7,531 bases of DNA from JARRNJ01 sp037385045 (GCA_037385045.1 JARRNJ010000108.1:1-7531), one strand, 5' to 3'. Shown: positions 1 to 6,322, numbered from the stretch's first letter. Notes: generated by a model not told the origin, from the letters alone. Program-made: numbers and translations.

Positions 1-9
1 CTCGCGAAG

Positions 10-40
10 GTAGGGTGGATAAGCGCAGCGCATCCACCGT
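10..40. repeat. GTAGGGTG-type intergenic hairpin repeat (left copy)
   Basis: A 7-base inverted repeat, GGTGGAT (14-20) and ATCCACC (32-38), surrounds an 11-base GC-rich loop. The unit begins GTAGGGTG and ends CACCGT, as does the element near 7439. It lies about 57 bases past the tauE-like stop codon. There is no T-run, so it is not a classical intrinsic terminator, although the RNA hairpin could protect or end the tauE transcript. Hairpins of this kind are common between genes in many proteobacteria, and I recognise it only as that general class. The rest of 1-94 shows no gene. Confidence 0.6.
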
Positions 41-94
41 GAGTGAAAAACGTACCGAGCGGTGAGGGCGACGCGCAGCACCGCGTATCGAGCA

Positions 95-880
95 TCAGCC
101 CAGCAGCATCTTGATTCCCAGCACCGCCAGCAGAACCGCGAACAACCGCTTGAGCAGCAGCGGCGGTATCCGGTGCGCCAGGGCGGCGCCAACCGGCGCA
201 AACAGGGTGCTGGCGATCACGATCCCCAGGAACGCCGGCAGGTTCAGGAAGCCGATGCTCCACGGCGGCAGGTTGGCGCCGCCCCAGCCGCTGATCATGT
301 AGCCCACCGCACCGCTCACCGCGATGGGCAGGCCGATGGCCGCCGAAGTGGCCACGGCCACCCGCACCTGGGTGTTGCACCAGGTCATGAACGGCACCGA
401 CATTGAGCCGCCGCCGACACCCATCAGCGTCGATATGGTCCCGATCAGGGTGCCGACCACCAGCATGCCCACAGTGCCCGGCAGGGTGCGATGCGCCGGC
501 GGCGTACGCGCCAGCGTCATCTGGGCGGCCACCAGGAACATGAACACCGAGAACACCAGGCGCAGGGTGTCGCCCCCCAACTGCCTGGCGATGGCGGCGC
601 CGAGCATGCCCCCGACCACGATCCCCGGCGTGATGGCGCGGAACACGCGCCAGTCGATGGCGCCGCGGCGCTGATGGGCCCGGATCGACGACAGCGAGGT
701 GATGACGATGGTGCCCAGCGACGTGCCGATGGCCACGTGCATGAGCGCGTCGGGATCCACGCCCTGATGTCCGAACACCAGCGCCAGCACCGGCACGATG
801 ATGATGCCGCCGCCGATGCCGAGCAGGCCGGCGAGCATGCCCGCCAGTCCACCCATGGAGAACATCAGCAGTATGTCCAA
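95..880 (-). CDS. TauE/SafE family membrane permease (putative anion exporter)
   Basis: This 261-residue polytopic membrane protein has the internal duplication typical of the TauE/SafE (DUF81) family. The first half carries LGIGGGIIIVP (residues 20-30) and the second the matching MGVGGGSMSVP (153-163). Each half also has an Ala/Gly/Thr-Ser-rich helix (HVAIGTSL at 49-56; a similar stretch near 174-185), and a basic loop, SIRAHQRRGAIDW, follows the first. About eight hydrophobic segments span the whole length, which is normal for the family. Family members move sulfite, sulfoacetate or other small organic anions across the inner membrane; the substrate here is unknown. The chosen start is TTG at 880, preceded by AAGG 7 bases upstream. 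ATG codons at 865 and 856 are alternatives. It lies 55 bases after the decarboxylase remnant on the same strand, so it was probably the last gene of the malonate operon and could carry malonate or a related acid, but that is inference. Confidence 0.9.
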   Translation of the reverse strand: MDILLMFSMGGLAGMLAGLLGIGGGIIIVPVLALVFGHQGVDPDALMHVAIGTSLGTIVITSLSSIRAHQRRGAIDWRVFRAITPGIVVGGMLGAAIARQLGGDTLRLVFSVFMFLVAAQMTLARTPPAHRTLPGTVGMLVVGTLIGTISTLMGVGGGSMSVPFMTWCNTQVRVAVATSAAIGLPIAVSGAVGYMISGWGGANLPPWSIGFLNLPAFLGIVIASTLFAPVGAALAHRIPPLLLKRLFAVLLAVLGIKMLLG

Positions 881-935
881 ATCGATGCCTTGCGGTCGTC
901 AGTCGATAGGGGGGCAGGGAAACTCCGGAGGAACG

Positions 936-1240
936 CTACGCTTGGTTGTGCGCGGCGCGCACCTCCTCGATGCGCTTGTGCAGGCGAACCATGGGCTTGG
1001 CCATGGCGATGTCGCCGCTGTCCATGAAGCGCTCGTGATTGGCTTCCACTTCCTCGGGCACGTACAGATAGTTGACCATGACCCCGAACGAACTCTGCAG
1101 GCCGTGATCCGACAAGTCGGCGCACGGGACGCCACCGGATCGACTAGTCCGCCGTCCGGGCGGCGTGCCGTCAGGTAGGCCAGGGCGACCAGAGTCAGCG
1201 GCTCGGTCAGTACCTCGGCATGGGCGGCGGGGTCGTCGGC
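936..1240 (-). pseudogene. matA: Malonyl-CoA decarboxylase, C-terminal remnant (matA/MCD)
   Basis: Only the C-terminal end of a malonyl-CoA decarboxylase (about 430-460 residues when complete) is left. The first segment, 1237-1130, encodes 36 residues ending in PDGGLVDPVA, matching the family's conserved region ending in (N/D)PVA. The second, 1124-939, encodes 62 residues from CADLSDHGLQSSFGVMVNYLY to the natural stop TAG (936-938) and matches the NW-x-AD-S...GLMVNYLY end of the family. The two segments are in different frames, separated by 5 bases where family members have roughly 15 residues (FHL-NGA-RINW). About 40 bases are therefore missing inside the remnant. The N-terminal three quarters are absent. 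There is no start codon or ribosome binding site of its own, so no working enzyme can be made. The enzyme would convert malonyl-CoA to acetyl-CoA and CO2, the step after MatB. Confidence 0.82.
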
Positions 1241-1347
1241 CACTGGTGCGACGCACGCAGCACCATGTCGCCGGCCGCAGCACTGAAGCTGGACAGGCCG
1301 ACCACTGCGGCACAGGCCGTGGTCGCGATCGTTTTGGTTATTTTCAT
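1207..1347 (-). pseudogene. matP: TRAP transporter substrate-binding protein (DctP/MatP) N-terminal remnant
   Basis: The ATG at 1347 has a good ribosome binding site (GGAGG, about 8 bases upstream) and lies 38 bases after the gntR stop. The first 37 codons read as a DctP-type periplasmic binding protein: a basic N-terminus (MKITK), a hydrophobic core, a likely cleavage region around SAAAG, then the mature start DMVLRASHQWP, typical of TRAP binding proteins of about 330 residues. After Pro37 (codon ending at 1237) the similarity stops. The frame runs nine more residues through decarboxylase DNA in the wrong frame and ends at TGA (1207-1209). The rest of this gene and the membrane genes dctQ and dctM expected next are missing. 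The remaining ORF could make a 46-residue exported peptide of no known function. Malonate TRAP systems (MatPQM) next to a GntR regulator, matA and matB are known, which supports the matP assignment. Confidence 0.78.
1235..1241. other. Deletion junction joining dctP/matP to matA
   Basis: Reading the minus strand, binding-protein coding sequence runs through CACCAGTGGCCG (to about 1237) and decarboxylase coding sequence in another frame begins at GACGACCCC (from about 1237-1240). The bases GGCCG could belong to either gene, which would fit a join at a short shared sequence. By usual gene lengths, the missing DNA is the last ~290 codons of matP, all of matQ and matM, and the first ~350 codons of matA, roughly 3.5-4 kb. 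The exact breakpoint cannot be fixed without an intact relative. Confidence 0.7.
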
Positions 1348-1385
1348 CGTTTTCGCCTCCGTACGTGTAAAACTGCTCGCTTTGC

Positions 1386-2069
1386 TCATGGGTGCGCGGA
1401 CGCAGAAGACTCCGGAACTGATTCCATCTGCTCCAGTGCCCGCAATTGCGCACTCAGATGCTCTTTTACGCACTGCTCGACGGCGTCGGCATCGCGGGCC
1501 CGGAACGCTTCCATGATGCGCCGGTGCTCCTCCAATGACCGTTGCAGCCGCCCGTCGACCAGCAGCTGGGTGTGGCGCACCAGGCGCAGGATCTTGCGCA
1601 GATCGGTGCTGACCCGCTGCAGCCAGCGGTTGCGCGACAACTCCTGCACCAGCTGGTGGAAGCGGAAATTGTCCTCGTAATAGGCGTCGATATCGCCGGA
1701 CGCCGCATACCGCTCGAGGCGCTCGTGCAGCTCTTCCAGCCGCTGCAAGTCCTCGGCGGTGCCGCGCTGCACCGCCTCCCGGGCACACAGCCCTTCCAGC
1801 ACCGCCATTACCGGGAACAGGTCGCGCAGTTCGTCCAGGTCCACGCCTTTGACGAAGCAGCCGCGGTTCGGCACCAGTTCCACCAGTCCCTCGCTGTGCA
1901 GCACTTTCAGGGCCTCGCGCAGGGGCGTACGGCTGATGCCGAAAGTTCGGCACAGCGCCTTTTCGTCAACGGCATCGCCGGCGCGCAGCTGATGGTCGTA
2001 GATGCGCTTGCGCAGCCGGTCGGCGACCTGCTGGTAGAGGGCTCTACGCTGGATGGGCTCGCTGCTCAC
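1386..2069 (-). CDS. matR: GntR-family regulator with FCD domain (MatR-like malonate regulator)
   Basis: This 227-residue transcription factor belongs to the FadR/FCD branch of GntR. The N-terminal winged helix (residues ~8-76) includes LYQQVADRLRKRIYDHQL, then GDAVDEKALCRTFGISRTPLREAL (31-54) with the recognition helix, and a wing ending LVPNRGCFVKG. The C-terminal FCD helical domain (~78-215) has candidate metal or ligand residues N134 and H138 (in NFRFHQL), H182 (EEHRRI) and H204 (KEHL). Length is normal. The start is GTG at 2069, with GGGGAG about 10 bases upstream. It is divergent from matB across a 118-base gap with a palindromic operator, and precedes the truncated dctP by 38 bases. 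In known malonate loci a GntR protein in this position responds to malonate or malonyl-CoA and represses or controls the catabolic genes. Specific assignment as MatR rests on this context. Confidence 0.88.
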   Translation of the reverse strand: MSSEPIQRRALYQQVADRLRKRIYDHQLRAGDAVDEKALCRTFGISRTPLREALKVLHSEGLVELVPNRGCFVKGVDLDELRDLFPVMAVLEGLCAREAVQRGTAEDLQRLEELHERLERYAASGDIDAYYEDNFRFHQLVQELSRNRWLQRVSTDLRKILRLVRHTQLLVDGRLQRSLEEHRRIMEAFRARDADAVEQCVKEHLSAQLRALEQMESVPESSASAHP

Positions 2070-2097
2070 CGCTTGAGGACTCCCCTGGGTGTGACGG

Positions 2098-2127
2098 TTG
2101 TTGTAATTTGTAATTCATAATTATAAA
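2098..2127 (+). promoter_or_regulatory. Candidate matB promoter
   Basis: TTGTTG (2098-2103) and TTATAA (2121-2126) are separated by 17 bases, resembling a sigma70 promoter about 60 bases before the matB start. An alternative pairing is TTGTAA (2101-2106) with TATAAA (2122-2127) and a short 15-base spacer. The -10 lies inside the operator palindrome, so bound regulator would block RNA polymerase. Confidence 0.5.
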
Positions 2128-2129
2128 TT
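2105..2129. promoter_or_regulatory. Palindromic operator for the divergent gntR/matB promoters
   Basis: The left arm AATTTGTAATT (2105-2115) and right arm AATTATAAATT (2119-2129) are reverse complements at 10 of 11 positions around a 3-base centre, CAT. This is an AT-rich island in otherwise GC-rich DNA, placed between divergent genes, as expected for the binding site of the adjacent GntR dimer. It overlaps the probable -10 boxes on both strands, which suggests repression of both matB and the regulator itself. Binding is inferred. Confidence 0.65.
2120..2125 (-). promoter_or_regulatory. Candidate -10 box of the gntR-dctP operon
   Basis: On the minus strand these bases read TATAAT, the exact sigma70 -10 consensus, 51 bases before the gntR GTG start. 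No good -35 is found at 16-18 bases upstream (the region reads near GGCTCA), so the promoter may be weak or activator-dependent. The box lies within the operator palindrome. Confidence 0.4.
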
Positions 2130-2187
2130 TCCGGCAGTCTAATGAGCCCTGCTTTTCACTGTCAAGCACACAATTCCGAGGTCGGCC

Positions 2188-3699
2188 GTGGACAATCAGA
2201 ACGTGTACAAGCTCTTCGAGAGCCGCTTTCCGGCCGACCGAAGCCGGTCATTTATCGAGACAGAACAAGGTGATATCTACAGGTACGCGGACCTGGAGCA
2301 GGCCAGTGCACGCGTCGCACGCTTCCTCAGCGAGCTGGGCATCGGCAAGGGCGAGCGGGTCGCGGTGCAGGTGGAAAAGTCGCCCCAGGCGCTGTTCCTC
2401 TACCTCGGCTGCCTGCGCGCCGGCCTGATCTACCTGCCGCTCAATACCGCCTACCTGGAACAGGAACTGGACTACTTTCTCGGCAACGCCGAGCCAAAGG
2501 CGGTGGTCTGCGACCCGGCCAAACACGGGTCCATGGAGGAGCTGGCGCGGCGCAACGGCGTGGCTCACGTGTTGACCCTGGATGCCGACGGCGCCGGCAG
2601 CCTGAGCGAACGCAGCGCCGCGACGCCGGCCCGGTTCGACGCCGTCGACTGCCGCCGCGACGATGTCGGCGTCATCCTCTACACCTCGGGCACCACCGGC
2701 AAACCCAAGGGCGCCATGATCAGCCACGGCAACCTGGCCGCCAACGCCCTGGCACTGCACCAGTTCTGGGGCTGGCGCCCGGACGACGTGCTGCTGCACG
2801 CGCTGCCCATCTTCCACATCCACGGCCTGTTCGTGGCCTGCCACTGCGTGCTGCTCAACGGCACCGGCATGCTGTTCGTGCGCAAGTTCGACGTGGCCGC
2901 GCTGCGCCGCCTGCTGCCCCGGGCGACGGTGCTGATGGGCGTGCCCACGTTCTATTCCCGGCTGCTGGCCGACCCGGACTTCGGCCGCGAAGACTGCCGC
3001 AACATGCGCCTGTTCATTTCCGGATCGGCGCCGCTGCTGGAACAGACGTTCAACGAGTTCCGGGAACGCACCGGGCACACCATCCTCGAACGCTACGGCA
3101 TGACCGAGACCGGCATGAACACCTCCAACCCGCTCGATGGCGCGCGCATCGCCGGCACCGTGGGCCTGCCGCTGCCCGGGGTCTCGGTGCGGGTCACCGC
3201 CGACCGGGATCAGCCGCTGGCAACGGGCACCGTGGGCAATCTGCAGGTCAAGGGTGACAACGTATTCCAGGGATACTGGCGCATGCCGGAGAAGACCGCC
3301 GAGGAGTTCACCGACGACGGCTACTTCCGCACCGGAGACCTGGGCCGCATCGACCCCAACGGCTACGTGTCCATCGTCGGGCGCGGCAAGGACATGGTGA
3401 TCACCGGCGGCTACAACGTCTACCCGAAGGAAGTGGAAAGCATCATCGACGCCATGGACGGCGTGGTGGAATCGGCGATCATCGGCCTGCCCCACGCCGA
3501 CTTCGGCGAAATGGTCGCGGCGGTCGTGGTGCCCGACGCCGGCAGCCCGGCTCCCGACGAAGCGCAGATCATCGCTGCGCTCAAGGGCAAGCTGGCCGGC
3601 TACAAGGTGCCGAAACGGGTGTTCTTCGCCGACTCGCTGCCGCGCAACACCATGGGCAAGGTGCAGAAGAACCTCCTGCGCGACCAATACACGGAGTAG
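2188..3699 (+). CDS. matB: Malonyl-CoA synthetase (malonate--CoA ligase, MatB)
   Basis: This cytoplasmic adenylate-forming enzyme joins malonate and CoA using ATP, through a malonyl-AMP intermediate. The 503-residue length is typical of MatB. Visible motifs in order are the phosphate loop LYTSGTTGKPKG (164-175), LFISGSAPL (275-283), ERYGMTETGMNTSNP with the YGMTET core (303-308), GYFRTGDLG (378-386), GRGKDMVITGGYNVYPKEVE (398-417) in the hinge and C-terminal domain, and PRNTMGKVQK (485-494) with K491 as the probable catalytic lysine. The MTETGMNTSNP form and absence of an N-terminal extension favour MatB over acetyl-CoA or long-chain acyl-CoA synthetases. The start is GTG at 2188, with GAGG 6 bases upstream. 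The gene diverges from the GntR regulator. Its usual partners, malonyl-CoA decarboxylase and the TRAP transporter, are deleted nearby, so its product may instead feed fatty acid or polyketide synthesis, or be used by a decarboxylase elsewhere. Confidence 0.95.
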   Translation: MDNQNVYKLFESRFPADRSRSFIETEQGDIYRYADLEQASARVARFLSELGIGKGERVAVQVEKSPQALFLYLGCLRAGLIYLPLNTAYLEQELDYFLGNAEPKAVVCDPAKHGSMEELARRNGVAHVLTLDADGAGSLSERSAATPARFDAVDCRRDDVGVILYTSGTTGKPKGAMISHGNLAANALALHQFWGWRPDDVLLHALPIFHIHGLFVACHCVLLNGTGMLFVRKFDVAALRRLLPRATVLMGVPTFYSRLLADPDFGREDCRNMRLFISGSAPLLEQTFNEFRERTGHTILERYGMTETGMNTSNPLDGARIAGTVGLPLPGVSVRVTADRDQPLATGTVGNLQVKGDNVFQGYWRMPEKTAEEFTDDGYFRTGDLGRIDPNGYVSIVGRGKDMVITGGYNVYPKEVESIIDAMDGVVESAIIGLPHADFGEMVAAVVVPDAGSPAPDEAQIIAALKGKLAGYKVPKRVFFADSLPRNTMGKVQKNLLRDQYTE

Positions 3700-3712
3700 C
3701 GCCCGGCGCTAC
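3696..3712. terminator. Palindrome containing both convergent stop codons
   Basis: GTAGCGC (3696-3702) and GCGCTAC (3706-3712) form a perfect 7-base stem with a CCG loop. The matB stop TAG (3697-3699) and the permease stop TAG (3709-3711, minus strand) occupy equivalent positions in the two arms. It could act as a small bidirectional 3' end hairpin, but there is no T-run on either side, so termination activity is uncertain. Confidence 0.35.
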
Positions 3713-4926
3713 CAGCCCGCCGCCCGCCGGATCAGCTCGAACAGCACGAACGCCGCCGACGACAGGCCGCCCGCCACGGGCACCCAGGCAGGAAACACCC
3801 GCACCCCGGCCGGCCGCGGCGCGCGCCGCTTGACCCGCCACAACGACCAGTTGACGAGGACGAACACCAGCAGAATCACCAGGCTCGTATGCTCCGCCAG
3901 CCCCTGGACCGAAAAGCTCAGCGCCAGCACCAGCACTGCCGCGGCCACCAGGGCCGTGGCCAACACCGGGGTGTGGCGCCGCGGATGAATGCGCGACAAC
4001 AGCGGCGGCAGCCACCCCTGGGCGCTGAGTCCGTAGAGCACCCGCGAGCCCATGATGATCTGGATCAGTGCCCCGTTGATCACCGCGAACAGGGCGATCA
4101 CGCTCACCAGCACGGGCGCCCTGCCGGTGGCGCTGTGATAGATCAACGCCAGCGGCGCGTTGCTGGCGGCCAGCTGTTGCGGACTGACCGCGAGGACCGC
4201 CACCAGCGCCACCAGTATGTAGAGCACCGCCGCCACCGCCAGCGCCGTGATGATCGCCGCCGGCATGGCCCGCTCCGGGGCCTTCACCTCTTCGGCCACG
4301 TTGACCATGTCCTCGAAACCGATGAAGGCATAGAACGCCAGCAAGGCACCGAACAACAGGCCGTGCCAGGCATCCCACGTCAGCGGCGGCCGCAGTTGCG
4401 CCGCTCGTTCGGGCAACTGCGCCAGCGCGCCGCTGCCGGCCCCGATGACGAGCACCAGGCCGGCAATCTCCAGCACCGTAAACAGCACCGCCACCCGCAC
4501 CGACGCGGAAATACCCCAGGCCGCCACTCCCCCCAACAACGCCACCACCACGGCCACGGCCGGCAGGCGGGGCACGCTGACGAACACTTCCAGGTAGGCA
4601 ACGAAACTCTGGACGATGGCGGCGCTGGACAGCACCCCCGCCAGCACGATCAACAGCCCCACCCCCACCGACAGGAAGGGCACCCCCAGCCCCTCCTGCA
4701 GGTACACCGACTCGCCGGCGCTGAACGGGAACCGCGAAGCCAGCTCCGCATAGGACAGCGCGGTGAACAGGGCCAACACCAGCGCGATCAGAAAAGCCCA
4801 CGGCGTGTACGGGCCGGCCACGCCGGCCACCTTGCCCACCAGCACGTAGATGCCGGCGCCGAGAATGTTGCCCAGGCCGTAGAAGGCCAGGGACGGCCAC
4901 GACAGGCTGCGCTGCAGCGCCGGCAT
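3709..4926 (-). CDS. APC-family amino acid/amine permease
   Basis: This inner-membrane secondary transporter of about 405 residues has roughly 11-12 hydrophobic segments. The family signature is clear in the first helix, FYGLGNILGAGIYVLVGK (near residues 15-32), with the broken-helix G-A-G-I motif that binds the substrate amino group in APC proteins. The sixth helix region, FYAFIGFEDMVNVAEEVK (near 198-215), is also diagnostic. Acidic-polar SYAELASRFPFSAGESVY follows the second helix. The ATG at 4926 is chosen because GGGG lies about 8 bases upstream; a GTG three codons earlier (4935) has no well-spaced binding site. It lies 31 bases after the aldehyde dehydrogenase stop and is probably co-transcribed with it. 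The partner enzyme suggests uptake of GABA, putrescine or another amine, but the substrate cannot be read from sequence. It converges with matB, with 9 bases between stops. Confidence 0.9.
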   Translation of the reverse strand: MPALQRSLSWPSLAFYGLGNILGAGIYVLVGKVAGVAGPYTPWAFLIALVLALFTALSYAELASRFPFSAGESVYLQEGLGVPFLSVGVGLLIVLAGVLSSAAIVQSFVAYLEVFVSVPRLPAVAVVVALLGGVAAWGISASVRVAVLFTVLEIAGLVLVIGAGSGALAQLPERAAQLRPPLTWDAWHGLLFGALLAFYAFIGFEDMVNVAEEVKAPERAMPAAIITALAVAAVLYILVALVAVLAVSPQQLAASNAPLALIYHSATGRAPVLVSVIALFAVINGALIQIIMGSRVLYGLSAQGWLPPLLSRIHPRRHTPVLATALVAAAVLVLALSFSVQGLAEHTSLVILLVFVLVNWSLWRVKRRAPRPAGVRVFPAWVPVAGGLSSAAFVLFELIRRAAGW

Positions 4927-4930
4927 CAGC

Positions 4931-4958
4931 GGCACCCCCGCGGGCGCCGGCGGGTGCC
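4931..4958 (-). promoter_or_regulatory. Hairpin at the dehydrogenase-permease junction sequestering the permease ribosome binding site
   Basis: GGCACCC and GGGTGCC form a perfect 7-base inverted repeat (4931-4937 with 4952-4958) around a very GC-rich centre. On the minus-strand mRNA the 5' arm touches the dehydrogenase stop codon (4960-4958), while the 3' side contains the G-rich Shine-Dalgarno (4939-4935) of the permease. Ribosomes reaching the dehydrogenase stop would disturb the stem, so translational coupling is a reasonable inference. Confidence 0.45.
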
Positions 4959-6322
4959 TATTTGACCCACACGGTCTTGGCGTTCACGAACTCGTGAATG
5001 CCGTGATGGGACAGCTCACGACCGTAGCCGGATGCCTTCACGCCGCCGAACGGCAGCCGCGGGTCGCTCTTGACGATGCCGTTGACGAAGGCGCAGCCGC
5101 ACTCCAGCCGCCGGGCCACCCGCTCGCCGCGCCCGGCATCGGCGGTCCAGGCGCTGCCGCCGAGACCGAAACGGCTGCTGTTGGCAATGCGGATGGCGTC
5201 CTCCTCGTCTTCGGCGCGGATCACGATGGCCACCGGCCCGAACAGCTCCTCGGTGTAGGCGCGGATGCCGGGCTTGACCTGATCGAGAATGGAGGCTTGG
5301 TAGAACGCCCCCGGGCCCGCCCCCGGCGCGCAGCCGGTCACCGCCACGGCGCCGGCGGCGATGGAATCGAGCACCTGCTGATGCAGCTCGTCGCGCAGGT
5401 TATGGCGGGCCATGGGCGGCAGCGTGGTGGACTCGTCCATGGGATCGCCCGGCACCAGTTCCTCCACCGCCGTCTTGAACGCCTCCACGAAGCGGTCGGC
5501 AATGGCGGCCACGGGAATGAAGCGCTTGGCGGCGATGCAGCTCTGGCCGCCGTTGAGAAAACGCGAGGTCACCGCCATGCGCACCGTGTACTCCAGGTCG
5601 GCGTCCTCCAGAATGATGAAGGGGTCGGAACCGCCCAGCTCCAGCACGCATTTCTTGAGCTGGGCCCCGGCGTGCGCTGCCACCTGCCGGCCCGCGGGCT
5701 CGCTGCCGGTCAGCGTCACCGCGTGCACATCGTCGCTGTCGATCACCCGCGCCACCATGGAAGCGGGAATCATCAGGGTACGGAAGACCCCTTGGGGAAA
5801 GCCGGCCTCAACGAACACCGATTCGATGGCCAGGGCGCAGCGTGGCACATTGGAGGCGTGTTTGAGCAGCGCCGTGTTGCCGGCCGCCAACCCCGGCGCG
5901 GCGAAACGGAATACCTGCCAGAAGGGAAAATTCCACGGCATCACCGCCAGCACGGTACCCAGGGGCTGGTAGGCGACCAGGCTGCGGCCGGCGTCGCTGT
6001 CGACCATCTCGTCGGCAAGAAACGCCGGTGCGTGCTCGGCGTAGTACTCGCACACCAGCTGGCACTTCTCCACTTCGGCCCGCGACTCCTTGATGAGCTT
6101 GCCCATTTCCTCGGTGATCAGCCGGGCGAACTCCTCGCGGCGGCGCTCCAGTACCCGGGCCGCCCTGCGCAGCAGGTCACAGCGCTCGCCGATCGGCGTC
6201 GCACTCCACGCCGCGCGCGCCTGGGCCGTTTCCCGGATGGCCGCGTCGACCTCGACCGCGGTGAATGCCTCCAGCGTCGCCAGGGTCGAGCCGTCGAAGG
6301 GGTTTACGGACCGAAAAGTCAT
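4958..6322 (-). CDS. NAD(P)-dependent succinate-semialdehyde dehydrogenase-type aldehyde dehydrogenase
   Basis: This 454-residue cytoplasmic enzyme of the aldehyde dehydrogenase superfamily most resembles the Sad/YneI-GabD1 group, which oxidises succinate semialdehyde to succinate. Motifs in order: PWNFPFWQVFR (129-139) with the oxyanion Asn131, cofactor-binding K154 (KHASN), TLTGSEPAGRQVA (203-215), general base E228 in LELGGSDPF, nucleophile C262 in GGQSCIAAKRF, cofactor-binding EELFGPVA (358-365), and PFGGVKASGYGRE (424-436). All catalytic residues are present. The GGQSCIAAKRF form and short length favour the Sad/GabD1 group over long GabD or betaine aldehyde dehydrogenases. The ATG at 6322 has AAGGAG about 7 bases upstream. 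It is the first gene of a unit with the APC permease, so GABA, putrescine or similar amine use is likely. No aminotransferase lies in the window, and other semialdehydes remain possible. Confidence 0.9.
   Translation of the reverse strand: MTFRSVNPFDGSTLATLEAFTAVEVDAAIRETAQARAAWSATPIGERCDLLRRAARVLERRREEFARLITEEMGKLIKESRAEVEKCQLVCEYYAEHAPAFLADEMVDSDAGRSLVAYQPLGTVLAVMPWNFPFWQVFRFAAPGLAAGNTALLKHASNVPRCALAIESVFVEAGFPQGVFRTLMIPASMVARVIDSDDVHAVTLTGSEPAGRQVAAHAGAQLKKCVLELGGSDPFIILEDADLEYTVRMAVTSRFLNGGQSCIAAKRFIPVAAIADRFVEAFKTAVEELVPGDPMDESTTLPPMARHNLRDELHQQVLDSIAAGAVAVTGCAPGAGPGAFYQASILDQVKPGIRAYTEELFGPVAIVIRAEDEEDAIRIANSSRFGLGGSAWTADAGRGERVARRLECGCAFVNGIVKSDPRLPFGGVKASGYGRELSHHGIHEFVNAKTVWVK

Noticed and set aside
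491..1027. A plus-strand gene overlapping the 5' part of the TauE permease
   Set aside because: It is His/Arg/Gln-rich, antisense to a clear membrane protein and has no domain.
899..1453. A single 184-codon minus-strand gene between tauE and gntR
   Set aside because: The frame only carries the middle part of the decarboxylase remnant (about 1130-1240). Its ends are out-of-frame readings of gntR, dctP and the end of the decarboxylase.
2248..3687. A 479-codon open frame on the minus strand opposite matB
   Set aside because: It lies fully antisense to matB, is rich in His, Gln, Val and Arg, shows no family motif and is a typical high-GC shadow frame.
3889..4965. A 358-codon open frame on the plus strand opposite the permease
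   Set aside because: The translation is His/Gln/Arg-rich with no recognisable domain, while the opposite strand encodes a clear APC permease.
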